A DNA stretch of 32,347 nucleotides, taken from an uncultured Neisseriaceae bacterium (lineage in GTDB: Bacteria > Pseudomonadota > Gammaproteobacteria > Burkholderiales > UBA11063). Position numbers and translations under genes: made by a program. Location: positions 1 to 32,347 of the forward strand of contig CALFYC010000177.1 in the NCBI GenBank assembly GCA_937952895.1, written 5' to 3'. Positions 1 to 6,997 of the stretch are shown piece after piece (position 1 is the stretch's first letter; each line of letters opens with the position of its first letter). The notes beneath the pieces were generated by a model, which was not told the origin of the DNA, did no database searches, and was given only the letters and a program-made list of their open reading frames with translations.

Positions 1-874
1 ATTTATCAAGTAATGATAGAAGAGTAGGGGACTTCTCGCCATTAATCGTATAATTAATTTCTAAATTACGTCTGGAAATTGCATCCAATACTAAATATTC
101 GCTTTGATTATCATAATAAATATTGTTGATATGTGGTAAATCATTTCTTTGAGTTTGCTTGGCATAATCAAGTAAAGCACCAGCTGCTGCAATAGCTAAT
201 GGATATTTACTAATTCCAAATCCATCTAGATCTTTTACCTTAAAGTGCTCACAAATTCTGGTGTTACAAGAGTTAGTATCAAATAGCCAATCAGGCGAAC
301 CTTTTATAATTAAATCTGGCTTATTTGCTTTAAAATATTTTATAAGTGATTCTGGAACTAATAGTTCTGCAGGTTTGATGCGTTCTAATTGATCAAATAA
401 ATCTTTTTCAGGAAGTTGGCTAATATAGAATTTCCCCGCAGATAGAGATATTGTTGCAATACCAAAATGTTTTTTATCAATATATATTGAACTTAGTAAA
501 TTATCTTCCTTATCATTTAGTAATCCAGCATCAGTTAAAGTTCCAGGGGTTATGATTTTAGTAACTTTTCTTTCAATTGGCCCTTTACCAGTTACTTCGC
601 CAACTTGATCAACAATTACAATTGATTCACCTAATTTTACTAGTTTTGTGAGATATTGCTCTACAGCATGAAATGGGACACCGGCCATTTTAATTGGTTC
701 GCCAGCAGATATGCCACGGGTGGTTAAAGTGATGCCTAATAATTGTGAGGCTTTTTCTGCATCCGAAAAAAATAATTCATAAAAATCCCCCATTCGATAA
801 AATACTAACATATCAGGAAACTCTTGTTTAATTCCCAAATAATGTGCCATAACCGGGGTGTGTTGTGGTTTCAT
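1..874 (-). CDS. mutS: DNA mismatch repair protein MutS (5' part, cut by window edge)
   Basis: MutS recognises base mismatches and small loops and starts methyl-directed mismatch repair with MutL. I translated the minus strand from the ATG at 874-872; about 291 N-terminal residues are present and the rest lies beyond base 1. The N-terminal mismatch-recognition domain is clear: an opening MKPQHTPVMAHYLGIK is followed by the Phe-x-Glu mismatch-reading motif (GDFYELFF; Phe31, Glu33), and the connector domain follows. The start codon overlaps the stop of the upstream suhB-like gene as ATGA, so the two are probably co-transcribed and translationally coupled. No frameshift is visible in the part present. 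Identification is firm; only completeness is unknown. Confidence 0.95.
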   Translation of the reverse strand, partial: MKPQHTPVMAHYLGIKQEFPDMLVFYRMGDFYELFFSDAEKASQLLGITLTTRGISAGEPIKMAGVPFHAVEQYLTKLVKLGESIVIVDQVGEVTGKGPIERKVTKIITPGTLTDAGLLNDKEDNLLSSIYIDKKHFGIATISLSAGKFYISQLPEKDLFDQLERIKPAELLVPESLIKYFKANKPDLIIKGSPDWLFDTNSCNTRICEHFKVKDLDGFGISKYPLAIAAAGALLDYAKQTQRNDLPHINNIYYDNQSEYLVLDAISRRNLEINYTINGEKSPTLLSLLDK

Positions 875-1653
875 AGATGCTTTTGAATAATTTTTAGCAT
901 TTGTGGAAGAATTTTTGGAGTTCCTGCCAAAATATTGCCATTTACCCAAAAGTCTTGCTTATTCTGAAAATCTGTAACTAATCCACCAGCTTCTTTAACT
1001 AAGAGAAATCCTGCAGCAAAGTCCCAAGGTTTTAAATTAAATTCCCAAAATCCATCAAGGCATCCAGCGGCAACAAAAGCTAAATCTAGAGCTGCGGAAC
1101 CGCATCTTCTGTGCCCAGCTGAATTTATCAACATTTCTTTAAAAATTATTAAGTATTTATCTATAATTGACATATCGTAAGTTGGAAATCCTGTTGCAAT
1201 TAAAGCCTCTTTAATTTGACCAACCTTAGATACACGAATACGTTTATCATTTAAATACGCACCCTTACCAAGTTCAGCTTTATATAAATCATTACGGTTA
1301 GGGTCAAAAACTATTCCATATTTAACTTGATTTTGATATTTTATTCCAATCGAGATGCTATATTGTGGATGTCCGTGCATAAAATTGGTTGTTCCATCAA
1401 TTGGATCAATGATCCAGGTGAATTCAGAGTTATTATCTTCATGACCTGATTCTTCAGAGAAAATATTATGACTGGGAAAGGCTTTTTTAATCGTATCGAT
1501 TATAATTTGTTCAGACTTTTTATCAAGTTCGGTAACGTAATCGTTTTCTCCTTTTTGGGCGATAACGAGATTAGATAAATTGCGACTTCCTTGTTGAATT
1601 GCATTTGCAGCTAAGTAAGCAGCTTTCGTTGCAATGTTAAGTATACCAGACAT
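871..1653 (-). CDS. suhB: Inositol-1-monophosphatase family protein (SuhB-like)
   Basis: This is a Mg-dependent phosphatase of the inositol monophosphatase family, 260 residues, the usual length. In enterobacteria SuhB also works in rRNA antitermination complexes. Visible motifs are the metal-binding EE pair (67-68), DPIDGTTNF (83-91) and the second signature WDFAAG (210-215), plus RRCGSAALDL. The ATG at 1653 is preceded by AAGGAA at 8-base spacing, which supports the start. Its stop overlaps the mutS start by 4 bases. Whether it hydrolyses inositol phosphate in vivo or mainly acts as the ribosome-biogenesis factor cannot be decided from sequence. The family assignment is firm; the symbol is by family similarity. 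Confidence 0.9.
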   Translation of the reverse strand: MSGILNIATKAAYLAANAIQQGSRNLSNLVIAQKGENDYVTELDKKSEQIIIDTIKKAFPSHNIFSEESGHEDNNSEFTWIIDPIDGTTNFMHGHPQYSISIGIKYQNQVKYGIVFDPNRNDLYKAELGKGAYLNDKRIRVSKVGQIKEALIATGFPTYDMSIIDKYLIIFKEMLINSAGHRRCGSAALDLAFVAAGCLDGFWEFNLKPWDFAAGFLLVKEAGGLVTDFQNKQDFWVNGNILAGTPKILPQMLKIIQKHL

Positions 1654-1734
1654 TAATAGGTTTCCTTGTGTTATATTGAATCTTTATATGATATCCCATA
1701 ATTTTACACTAATTAAAGGAATATATGTAGTATA

Positions 1735-2496
1735 ATGAGGAAGTTTCAATTAACGAATAACATTTTACTGATTGATTTATTGATGAATAAAACTAATGAC
1801 TTAAGCCATAACATAGAATTGGCAAATAAGTACTCGGCTAATTATTTATATCCTGGATATGATATTTATTTTATCCATGGATGGTTTTATTCATATATTT
1901 TATCAATCAGTGAAAATAGTGATGATTTATGGTTTCCTGATTATTTGGTTCTTGATGAAGATAAAATTACAGATAATAAATTATTTACTAAATTTATTGA
2001 TAATTTGTTATTGATCTATACGACTTTAGTCAATAATGCTTTTGAAAAAAATCTTCCAATTAGTGTTTTAGTTGATGTAAATAATATAAACGTGACAATA
2101 GTAAATTTATCAGTTATTGAACAAAGTAACCTTTTAAATTGGTTATACGGTTATTTAAGTGGTTGGTTGGTAACTTGGAATGATGGATTAGATCAATATT
2201 TTAAAGATCACAAAAATTTAGAAGATAAGTTTTATCAAGATATGTTTTATTTAACTGGAGCATTTATTCTATTAGATAACCAATTAAAGCCGCAATTGTC
2301 AGAAATGATTTTATCTGATTATAATGATTTAAAATTAGACTTGTTCGATATTTGGGATCTTAAAGAGCCAGAGATCATTCAAGAATTTAAGAAATTAAAT
2401 TTAAATAATGATTCTTTTGATATCCTAAATGGTGTTTCTAACTCGTTAAATAGCTTATTTCAGATTATGCGTATAATTGATGAGAAAAATCTTTAA
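1735..2496 (+). CDS. YecA/YgfB-like (UPF0149) protein of unknown function
   Basis: This 253-residue protein is acidic and has no signal peptide. Two segments resemble the UPF0149 (YecA/YgfB) pattern: FIHGWFYSYI followed by a WFPDYL segment (about residues 47-70), and NWLYGYLSGW about 90 residues later, then an YLTGAFILL helix. That family is a small helical fold of unclear role, and the C-terminal SEC-C zinc motif of some YecA proteins is absent here. The start is uncertain: TATAAT at 1731-1736 overlaps the ATG at 1735, and the only purine-rich site (AAAGGA, 1712-1717) lies far upstream. If TATAAT is the promoter, translation would begin at Met17 (1783). It is divergent from suhB and convergent with fabH. 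Family call is moderate. Confidence 0.6.
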   Translation: MRKFQLTNNILLIDLLMNKTNDLSHNIELANKYSANYLYPGYDIYFIHGWFYSYILSISENSDDLWFPDYLVLDEDKITDNKLFTKFIDNLLLIYTTLVNNAFEKNLPISVLVDVNNINVTIVNLSVIEQSNLLNWLYGYLSGWLVTWNDGLDQYFKDHKNLEDKFYQDMFYLTGAFILLDNQLKPQLSEMILSDYNDLKLDLFDIWDLKEPEIIQEFKKLNLNNDSFDILNGVSNSLNSLFQIMRIIDEKNL

Positions 2497-2510
2497 AATT
2501 AATAGGCAAC

Positions 2511-3470
2511 TTAATAGCGTAAAACTGAAGCGCCCCAGGTAAAACCAGCGCCAACTCCTTCAAGCAAAATTAATTGTCCAGGTTTAATTTTACCTGATTT
2601 AACCCCAACATCAAGCGCTAATGGAACAGATGCTGCAGAAGTGTTTCCATGCTTGTCTACAGTTATAATAACCTTATCCAGTGGGATTCCCAAAAATGAT
2701 GCGGTGCTTTCTATAATTCGAGAGTTTGCTTGATGTGGTATAAACCAATCTAAATCTTCTTTTTTGACCGAAGCTTTTTCTAATACACTAATTGCCATAT
2801 CAGCAAGATTACGAACGGCCATTTTAAATACAGCCTTACCATCCATTCTTATATAAGGATGACCTTCAATTTTTCCCTGTCTAATATAACCTGTTGCATT
2901 TAAAATTTCTACTCCAGAACCTTCCGCGTGTAATTCATTGGCGAGGATTCCAGGTTTATCACTAGATTTTAGAATAACAGCTCCAGCCCCATCTCCAAAT
3001 AATATACAAGTATTTCGATCCGTATAATCAAGAGCTCTAGAAACTGTATCAACTCCAATAACTAAAATTGTTTTAGCTAAATTACTTTTAATATAACAAT
3101 CAGCCGTGGTAAGAGCATACATAAAGCCAGTACATGCTGCTTGTAAATCAAATGCAGGAATACTAGTAAGGCCTAATCTATTTTGTAAAATACATGCAGT
3201 TGATGGAAAAATCATGTCTGCAGTTGAGGTTGCTACAATAATTAAATCAATCTCAGATTTATCAATATTACTACTTTTAATTGCATCAAGTGCAGCTTTA
3301 TATGCCATATCACTAGTTTTTTCGGCTTTATCTGCAATCCTACGTTCTTTGATTCCGGTTCTTTCGGTAATCCATTCATCAGATGTATCAACCATTTTTT
3401 CTAAATCTTTATTTGTTAAAATTTTTTGTGGGAGATAACTTCCAGTTCCAGCAATTTTAGAATAAATCAT
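2511..3470 (-). CDS. fabH: Beta-ketoacyl-ACP synthase III (FabH)
   Basis: FabH condenses acetyl-CoA with malonyl-ACP to start type II fatty-acid synthesis in the cytosol. The 319-residue length matches the family. The Cys-His-Asn triad is intact: Cys113 in AACTGF, His246 in IPHQAN, Asn276 in HGNTSAAS, and the GVGAGFTWGASVLRY end is typical. It normally follows plsX directly. Here an oppositely oriented decarboxylase gene and about 430 bases of intergenic DNA separate them, so fabH needs its own promoter; a TATAAT on this strand lies at 3494-3499 without a clear -35. The usual fabD-fabG-acpP genes do not follow, since the next gene downstream is a convergent YecA-like gene. Confidence 0.95.
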   Translation of the reverse strand: MIYSKIAGTGSYLPQKILTNKDLEKMVDTSDEWITERTGIKERRIADKAEKTSDMAYKAALDAIKSSNIDKSEIDLIIVATSTADMIFPSTACILQNRLGLTSIPAFDLQAACTGFMYALTTADCYIKSNLAKTILVIGVDTVSRALDYTDRNTCILFGDGAGAVILKSSDKPGILANELHAEGSGVEILNATGYIRQGKIEGHPYIRMDGKAVFKMAVRNLADMAISVLEKASVKKEDLDWFIPHQANSRIIESTASFLGIPLDKVIITVDKHGNTSAASVPLALDVGVKSGKIKPGQLILLEGVGAGFTWGASVLRY

Positions 3471-3906
3471 CTTTAAATATAGCCCTTGAATTCATTATAA
3501 TTTCTTATAGGTTAAAAGGATTAACAATTTACATATGGTATTGTATCATGATTATTTACGAATGTTTATGTTTTGTAAAGAAAGTCAATTGTGCACTTGC
3601 TAATTAAATATGTTATAAATTTAATTTTTTTAAAATAATATAGGCACATTTTAGCTTTTATAAAATAAGAATCACCCCAATAGTCTTGTTAGGCGTTATT
3701 TACTTGAAGGGTTTAATTATCTATTATATGTGGAGCATGGAATATATGTTAAAATACACAATTATAAACTTTAGTGTGTATACTTTTTGTGAATAAATAA
3801 GTTTATGCTGTTTAACGAAACAAGCCAGGTATCTAAAATTAATTAAATCTTATAGAATTATTAAATTCGTTCTCGAGTAGATTCAATTTTCACTAAAACA
3901 TTAAAT
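3471..3906. other. Intergenic region between fabH and the decarboxylase gene
   Basis: This is a 436-base AT-rich divergent gap in what is normally a tight plsX-fabH junction. On the minus strand a TATAAT at 3494-3499 could serve fabH. On the plus strand a TATACT at 3779-3784 within a dyad (3754-3781) could serve the decarboxylase gene. Short peptides of 13 and 22 codons can be read but have no ribosome-binding sites or family features. No tRNA, hairpin terminator or mobile-element remnant was recognised. Confidence 0.6.
3754..3784 (+). promoter_or_regulatory. Operator-like dyad spanning a candidate decarboxylase promoter
   Basis: ATACACA (3754-3760) and TGTGTAT (3775-3781) form a perfect 7-base inverted repeat with 14 bases between arms. 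The right arm overlaps TATACT (3779-3784), a plausible -10, and the left arm sits where the -35 (TACACA) would be. This placement suits a repressor or activator site controlling the downstream PLP-dependent decarboxylase gene at 3907, but binding is inferred only. Confidence 0.35.
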
Positions 3907-5127
3907 ATGAGAAACAAATTGTTAAATGATAAATTATCCCAATTATATGAAAAAGCTACGAAAACATTTGATCTGGCAATCGGATATCCAGTAAATCGTA
4001 ATCATACTTTTGATGTAGATCTTGAATATTTAGGATTTAAAAAGGATACTTTTGCAACATGCTTTTTAAATAATATTGGTAGCCCATATACTCATGGTAA
4101 ATATTTATCAGATAATATTAAAGATCTAGAGGTGGAGCTAATTGAGCTATTTGCAAATCATTTAGGTCTTGATAAAAATGATAGTTTTGGTTATGTAAAT
4201 AGCGGTGGAACCGAAGGAAATTTTGCCGCAATTTGGTGGCATCGAGAATATTTTAAAAAGAAATTTAATCAAGTTCCCATTCTTATTTCCTCTAACCGCA
4301 GCCATTATTCGGTGCGAAAAATTGCAAATCAACTAGATCTTCAATTAATTCAGATTGATTCAGATTACGCAGGAATTCATGTTGATGATTTAGAAGAATG
4401 TTTAAAACACATTAATACTCCGGTAATTTTTTGGAATAATTTTGGTGCTACAATTGGTGGGTCTGTAGATGATGCTGTGATTATTAAAAAACTATTTGAA
4501 AAATATTTACCAGGTAAATATAAAATTCATGGCGATGGGGCAATCTATGGTTTAGTAATTCCATATCTAGAAAAATTTCAACATATTAAATCAATTTTCG
4601 ATTATATTGATTCAATTTCAATTTCTGGGCATAAATTTCTAGGCTCTTATCAAATGAGTGGGCTGGTTTTAAGTAGGCGGTCTTATTTGGAACAGGTGTT
4701 CATGGGTGAAGATAGAAAAGTGGGTATTTTACAAAATATTAATGACATAACTGTATCTGGTTGCAGGTCTGGTATTTTAACAATAGAGTTATATTTATTA
4801 TTAACTGAAGGCTTTAAAATTAATGAAGATGGGGTAAGTAATTTACAAGCATTGTGGCAAGATTGTTTATTGAGAGCACAAAAATTTTATAAAAAATTTA
4901 CACGTATTGTTGATAAAAGTAATCCTTATTTATGGTATAACAATTATCAAATAAATGTTATTATCCCATCTCCAAAAGAAAAGACAGATAGAAATTTTTT
5001 AGCGAATAAGTATAAATTAATGCCAATTGGAGAGAATAGTTTTGGACTTTATGTGTTCCCTAAGAATTCATGGGAAATATTAGAAAAATTTATAGATGAC
5101 TGTCGTTTAATGGAGTTTAAAAACTAA
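3907..5127 (+). CDS. PLP-dependent histidine-decarboxylase-like protein (group II)
   Basis: This 406-residue protein belongs to the group II pyridoxal-phosphate decarboxylases and most resembles bacterial histidine decarboxylases such as that of Morganella. Visible landmarks are the GYVNSGGTEGN substrate/PLP loop, the SHYSV motif with His133 (stacks on PLP), the IHGDGAIYG segment carrying the Asp that binds the pyridine nitrogen, and Schiff-base Lys243 in SISGHKFLG. All catalytic residues seem present, so the enzyme is probably active; the substrate could be histidine or another amino acid. It interrupts the plsX-fabH pair in the opposite orientation. No clear Shine-Dalgarno site precedes the ATG. 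No amino-acid/amine antiporter lies next to it, unlike typical acid-resistance decarboxylase operons. Confidence 0.8.
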   Translation: MRNKLLNDKLSQLYEKATKTFDLAIGYPVNRNHTFDVDLEYLGFKKDTFATCFLNNIGSPYTHGKYLSDNIKDLEVELIELFANHLGLDKNDSFGYVNSGGTEGNFAAIWWHREYFKKKFNQVPILISSNRSHYSVRKIANQLDLQLIQIDSDYAGIHVDDLEECLKHINTPVIFWNNFGATIGGSVDDAVIIKKLFEKYLPGKYKIHGDGAIYGLVIPYLEKFQHIKSIFDYIDSISISGHKFLGSYQMSGLVLSRRSYLEQVFMGEDRKVGILQNINDITVSGCRSGILTIELYLLLTEGFKINEDGVSNLQALWQDCLLRAQKFYKKFTRIVDKSNPYLWYNNYQINVIIPSPKEKTDRNFLANKYKLMPIGENSFGLYVFPKNSWEILEKFIDDCRLMEFKN

Positions 5128-5161
5128 ATTAGGTTAAATTAAAATCTTAAATAATGTTTGT

Positions 5162-6229
5162 TTATAGCATACTTAAATAATCAAATTCTGGTAATTTTGA
5201 AGGGTCCTCAGCTGTAATTTCTTGTTTATATTTAGTTAAATATTCTTTAAGTAATGGAATAAATCCAGAATTCACTTCATCGTATGCTTGTTTTAGGGCA
5301 TAATAGAAAGCTAATTCATCCGCTCCACCATGACTTTTAATTACCAACCCATTTAATCCTAGTAAAACTGCACCATTATATTTTCTAGGATCTAAGCGTG
5401 ATTTGACACGTTTGAGGATAGATAATGCAATAAGCCCAATTAATTTAGACGTAATAGATCGATTAAATTCTTCTTTGAGGAAATTACTAATCATTTTAGC
5501 AGTTCCTTCAAGAGTCTTTAATGCAACATTTCCAGTAAATCCATCACATACAACCACATCAACAATTCCTTTATTGATATCATTGCCTTCGACATTGCCA
5601 TAAAAGTTTAAACTGCTCTCTTTGAATAAAACTGCAGCTTGTTTTAAAACATCATGTCCTTTAATATCTTCACTACCAATATTTAGAATTCCAACACTTG
5701 GGGCATCTTTACCTGATGGCCCTTTCATAAGTTGAGTGCCCATAATCCCAAATTGAAGTAAGTGTGCTGCCGAACACTCAATATTGGCTCCAAGGTCAAG
5801 CACACACACATCATCTTTAATAGTAGGTAATATTTTAGCGATGGCAGGTCGATCAATGCCGTCCATTGTGCCAAGTACGTAGCGCGCAATAGCCATCAAT
5901 GCTCCAGTATTGCCAGAAGATATAGTAGCATTAGCTTTACCTTGTTTAACCAAATTGATAGCAACGCGCATTGATGAATCTTTCTTTGCACGCATTGCAG
6001 ATTGTGGCGGTTCATCCATTCCCACCACCTGAGTAGTATGGATAATTTCGATTCGATCACCAAACGATGTAAATTTATTTTTTTTCAGTTGTGTGGTAAT
6101 AATATCTTGATCACCAACTAATAATAGATTTACATCCGGATGTTCATTTAAAATTCTGATACAGGCAGGAATCGTGGTGGTAACACCATGGTCACCACCC
6201 ATTGCGTCTACTGACAATAATATAGTCAT
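5162..6229 (-). CDS. plsX: Phosphate acyltransferase PlsX
   Basis: PlsX converts acyl-ACP to acyl-phosphate, the donor used by PlsY in phosphatidic acid synthesis; it is a peripheral membrane enzyme. The 355-residue protein begins with the diagnostic VDAMGGDHG and carries SSGNTGALMA, LDLGAN and CDGFTGNVALKT, all family landmarks. The ATG at 6229 has AAGG upstream. It lies 32 bases after rpmF, as in the conserved yceD-rpmF-plsX order. The next gene downstream is convergent, so the transcript no longer runs into fabH. Confidence 0.95.
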   Translation of the reverse strand: MTILLSVDAMGGDHGVTTTIPACIRILNEHPDVNLLLVGDQDIITTQLKKNKFTSFGDRIEIIHTTQVVGMDEPPQSAMRAKKDSSMRVAINLVKQGKANATISSGNTGALMAIARYVLGTMDGIDRPAIAKILPTIKDDVCVLDLGANIECSAAHLLQFGIMGTQLMKGPSGKDAPSVGILNIGSEDIKGHDVLKQAAVLFKESSLNFYGNVEGNDINKGIVDVVVCDGFTGNVALKTLEGTAKMISNFLKEEFNRSITSKLIGLIALSILKRVKSRLDPRKYNGAVLLGLNGLVIKSHGGADELAFYYALKQAYDEVNSGFIPLLKEYLTKYKQEITAEDPSKLPEFDYLSML

Positions 6230-6261
6230 TTTGATGCCTTATAGAATCAAAAAACTATTTA

Positions 6262-6441
6262 CTATTCATCGTTGTTTTTAATGATCTTTTTGCCACGATA
6301 TATGCCATTTGGGCTTATATGATGACGTAAATGAGTTTCACCAGTAGTTGGTTCTGTAGCAATAGCTGGTGCAGTTAGGAAATCGTGCGCACGGCGCATA
6401 TTGCGTTTAGAAGGAGATTTTTTATTTTGTTGAACTGCCAT
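6262..6441 (-). CDS. rpmF: Large ribosomal subunit protein bL32
   Basis: This is a 59-residue basic ribosomal protein. The true start is the ATG at 6441 (MAVQQNKKSPSKRNMRRAHD), preceded by GAGGTG at good spacing; an in-frame ATG four codons earlier lacks such a site. The RNMRRAHD opening and HHISPNGIYRGKKI end are typical of bL32. The zinc-binding cysteines found in some bL32 proteins are absent. It sits 17 bases after yceD and 32 before plsX, so it is probably in one operon coupling ribosome and lipid synthesis. Confidence 0.95.
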   Translation of the reverse strand: MAVQQNKKSPSKRNMRRAHDFLTAPAIATEPTTGETHLRHHISPNGIYRGKKIIKNNDE

Positions 6442-6458
6442 ATTACACCTCAAAATTT

Positions 6459-6932
6459 TTAATTAATCATTTTTTTTAGCATCGCAAAAGGCATATTTGT
6501 TGTATCTTGATATGAAGAAGTTGCACAACAAGCATGTTTTGGTGCTAGCGGTAAAGTCATTATTAATTCATCTTCAATGAATTTTACCACATCAAATTCA
6601 GTGTCGGCAAGGATGCCATCTTCAATAATAGCATCTTCGCCAAATAAAGCAGCATCTAAATCTGCTTCATTTTTAAATATTTGAACTAATCTATTACTAT
6701 CAATATTTATTTCAAAATTTTTAAGACATATTTGACACAAAGTAGCTATTATACCACAAATTGATATTTTAAGTGTTGGCTGATTTCGTTCATTTAAAAA
6801 CCCACTTAATTGATAATTGATTTCACCGGATAATTCATCCAATAAATCTATTACCCGATTGCATTGTTTAATTTGTAATTTTCCACTAGTTTTTTGTTGT
6901 TTGGTTGCAAAAGAAATATTGTCAATAAACAT
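6459..6932 (-). CDS. yceD: YceD/DUF177 family protein (23S rRNA accumulation protein)
   Basis: This is a DUF177 protein linked in E. coli to 23S rRNA accumulation and found upstream of rpmF in many bacteria. Matching features are the CQICLKNF segment (compare CQRCxxPF in E. coli), an acidic middle, and the FIEDELIMTLPLAPKHACC C-terminal part. I place the start at the ATG at 6932 (MFIDNISF, 157 residues): it has GAGAT eight bases upstream and a sensible leader after the promoter at 6959-6988. An in-frame ATG at 6944 has no ribosome-binding site. It heads the yceD-rpmF-plsX operon. Confidence 0.88.
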   Translation of the reverse strand: MFIDNISFATKQQKTSGKLQIKQCNRVIDLLDELSGEINYQLSGFLNERNQPTLKISICGIIATLCQICLKNFEINIDSNRLVQIFKNEADLDAALFGEDAIIEDGILADTEFDVVKFIEDELIMTLPLAPKHACCATSSYQDTTNMPFAMLKKMIN

Positions 6933-6958
6933 AAGGTATCTCATTTAAATATGAATTA

Positions 6959-6988
6959 ATTATATCCATAATTATCGCATAATTTGAA
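6959..6988 (-). promoter_or_regulatory. Candidate sigma-70 promoter for yceD-rpmF-plsX
   Basis: On the minus strand TTCAAA (6983-6988) and TATAAT (6959-6964) are separated by 18 bases. Transcription would begin near 6952, giving a leader of about 20 bases to the preferred yceD start. The site lies just after the mnmC stop codon, so yceD need not depend on read-through from mnmC. Confidence 0.5.
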
Positions 6989-6997
6989 AAATTTAAA

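Noticed and set aside
3106..3438. 110-codon reading frame antisense to fabH
   Set aside because: It lies wholly within the well-supported fabH gene, has no ribosome-binding site and no family features; it is a shadow frame.
3547..3802. Tiny cysteine-containing peptides (13 and 22 codons) in the fabH-decarboxylase gap
   Set aside because: No ribosome-binding sites, no conservation that can be assessed, and such lengths arise by chance in AT-rich DNA.
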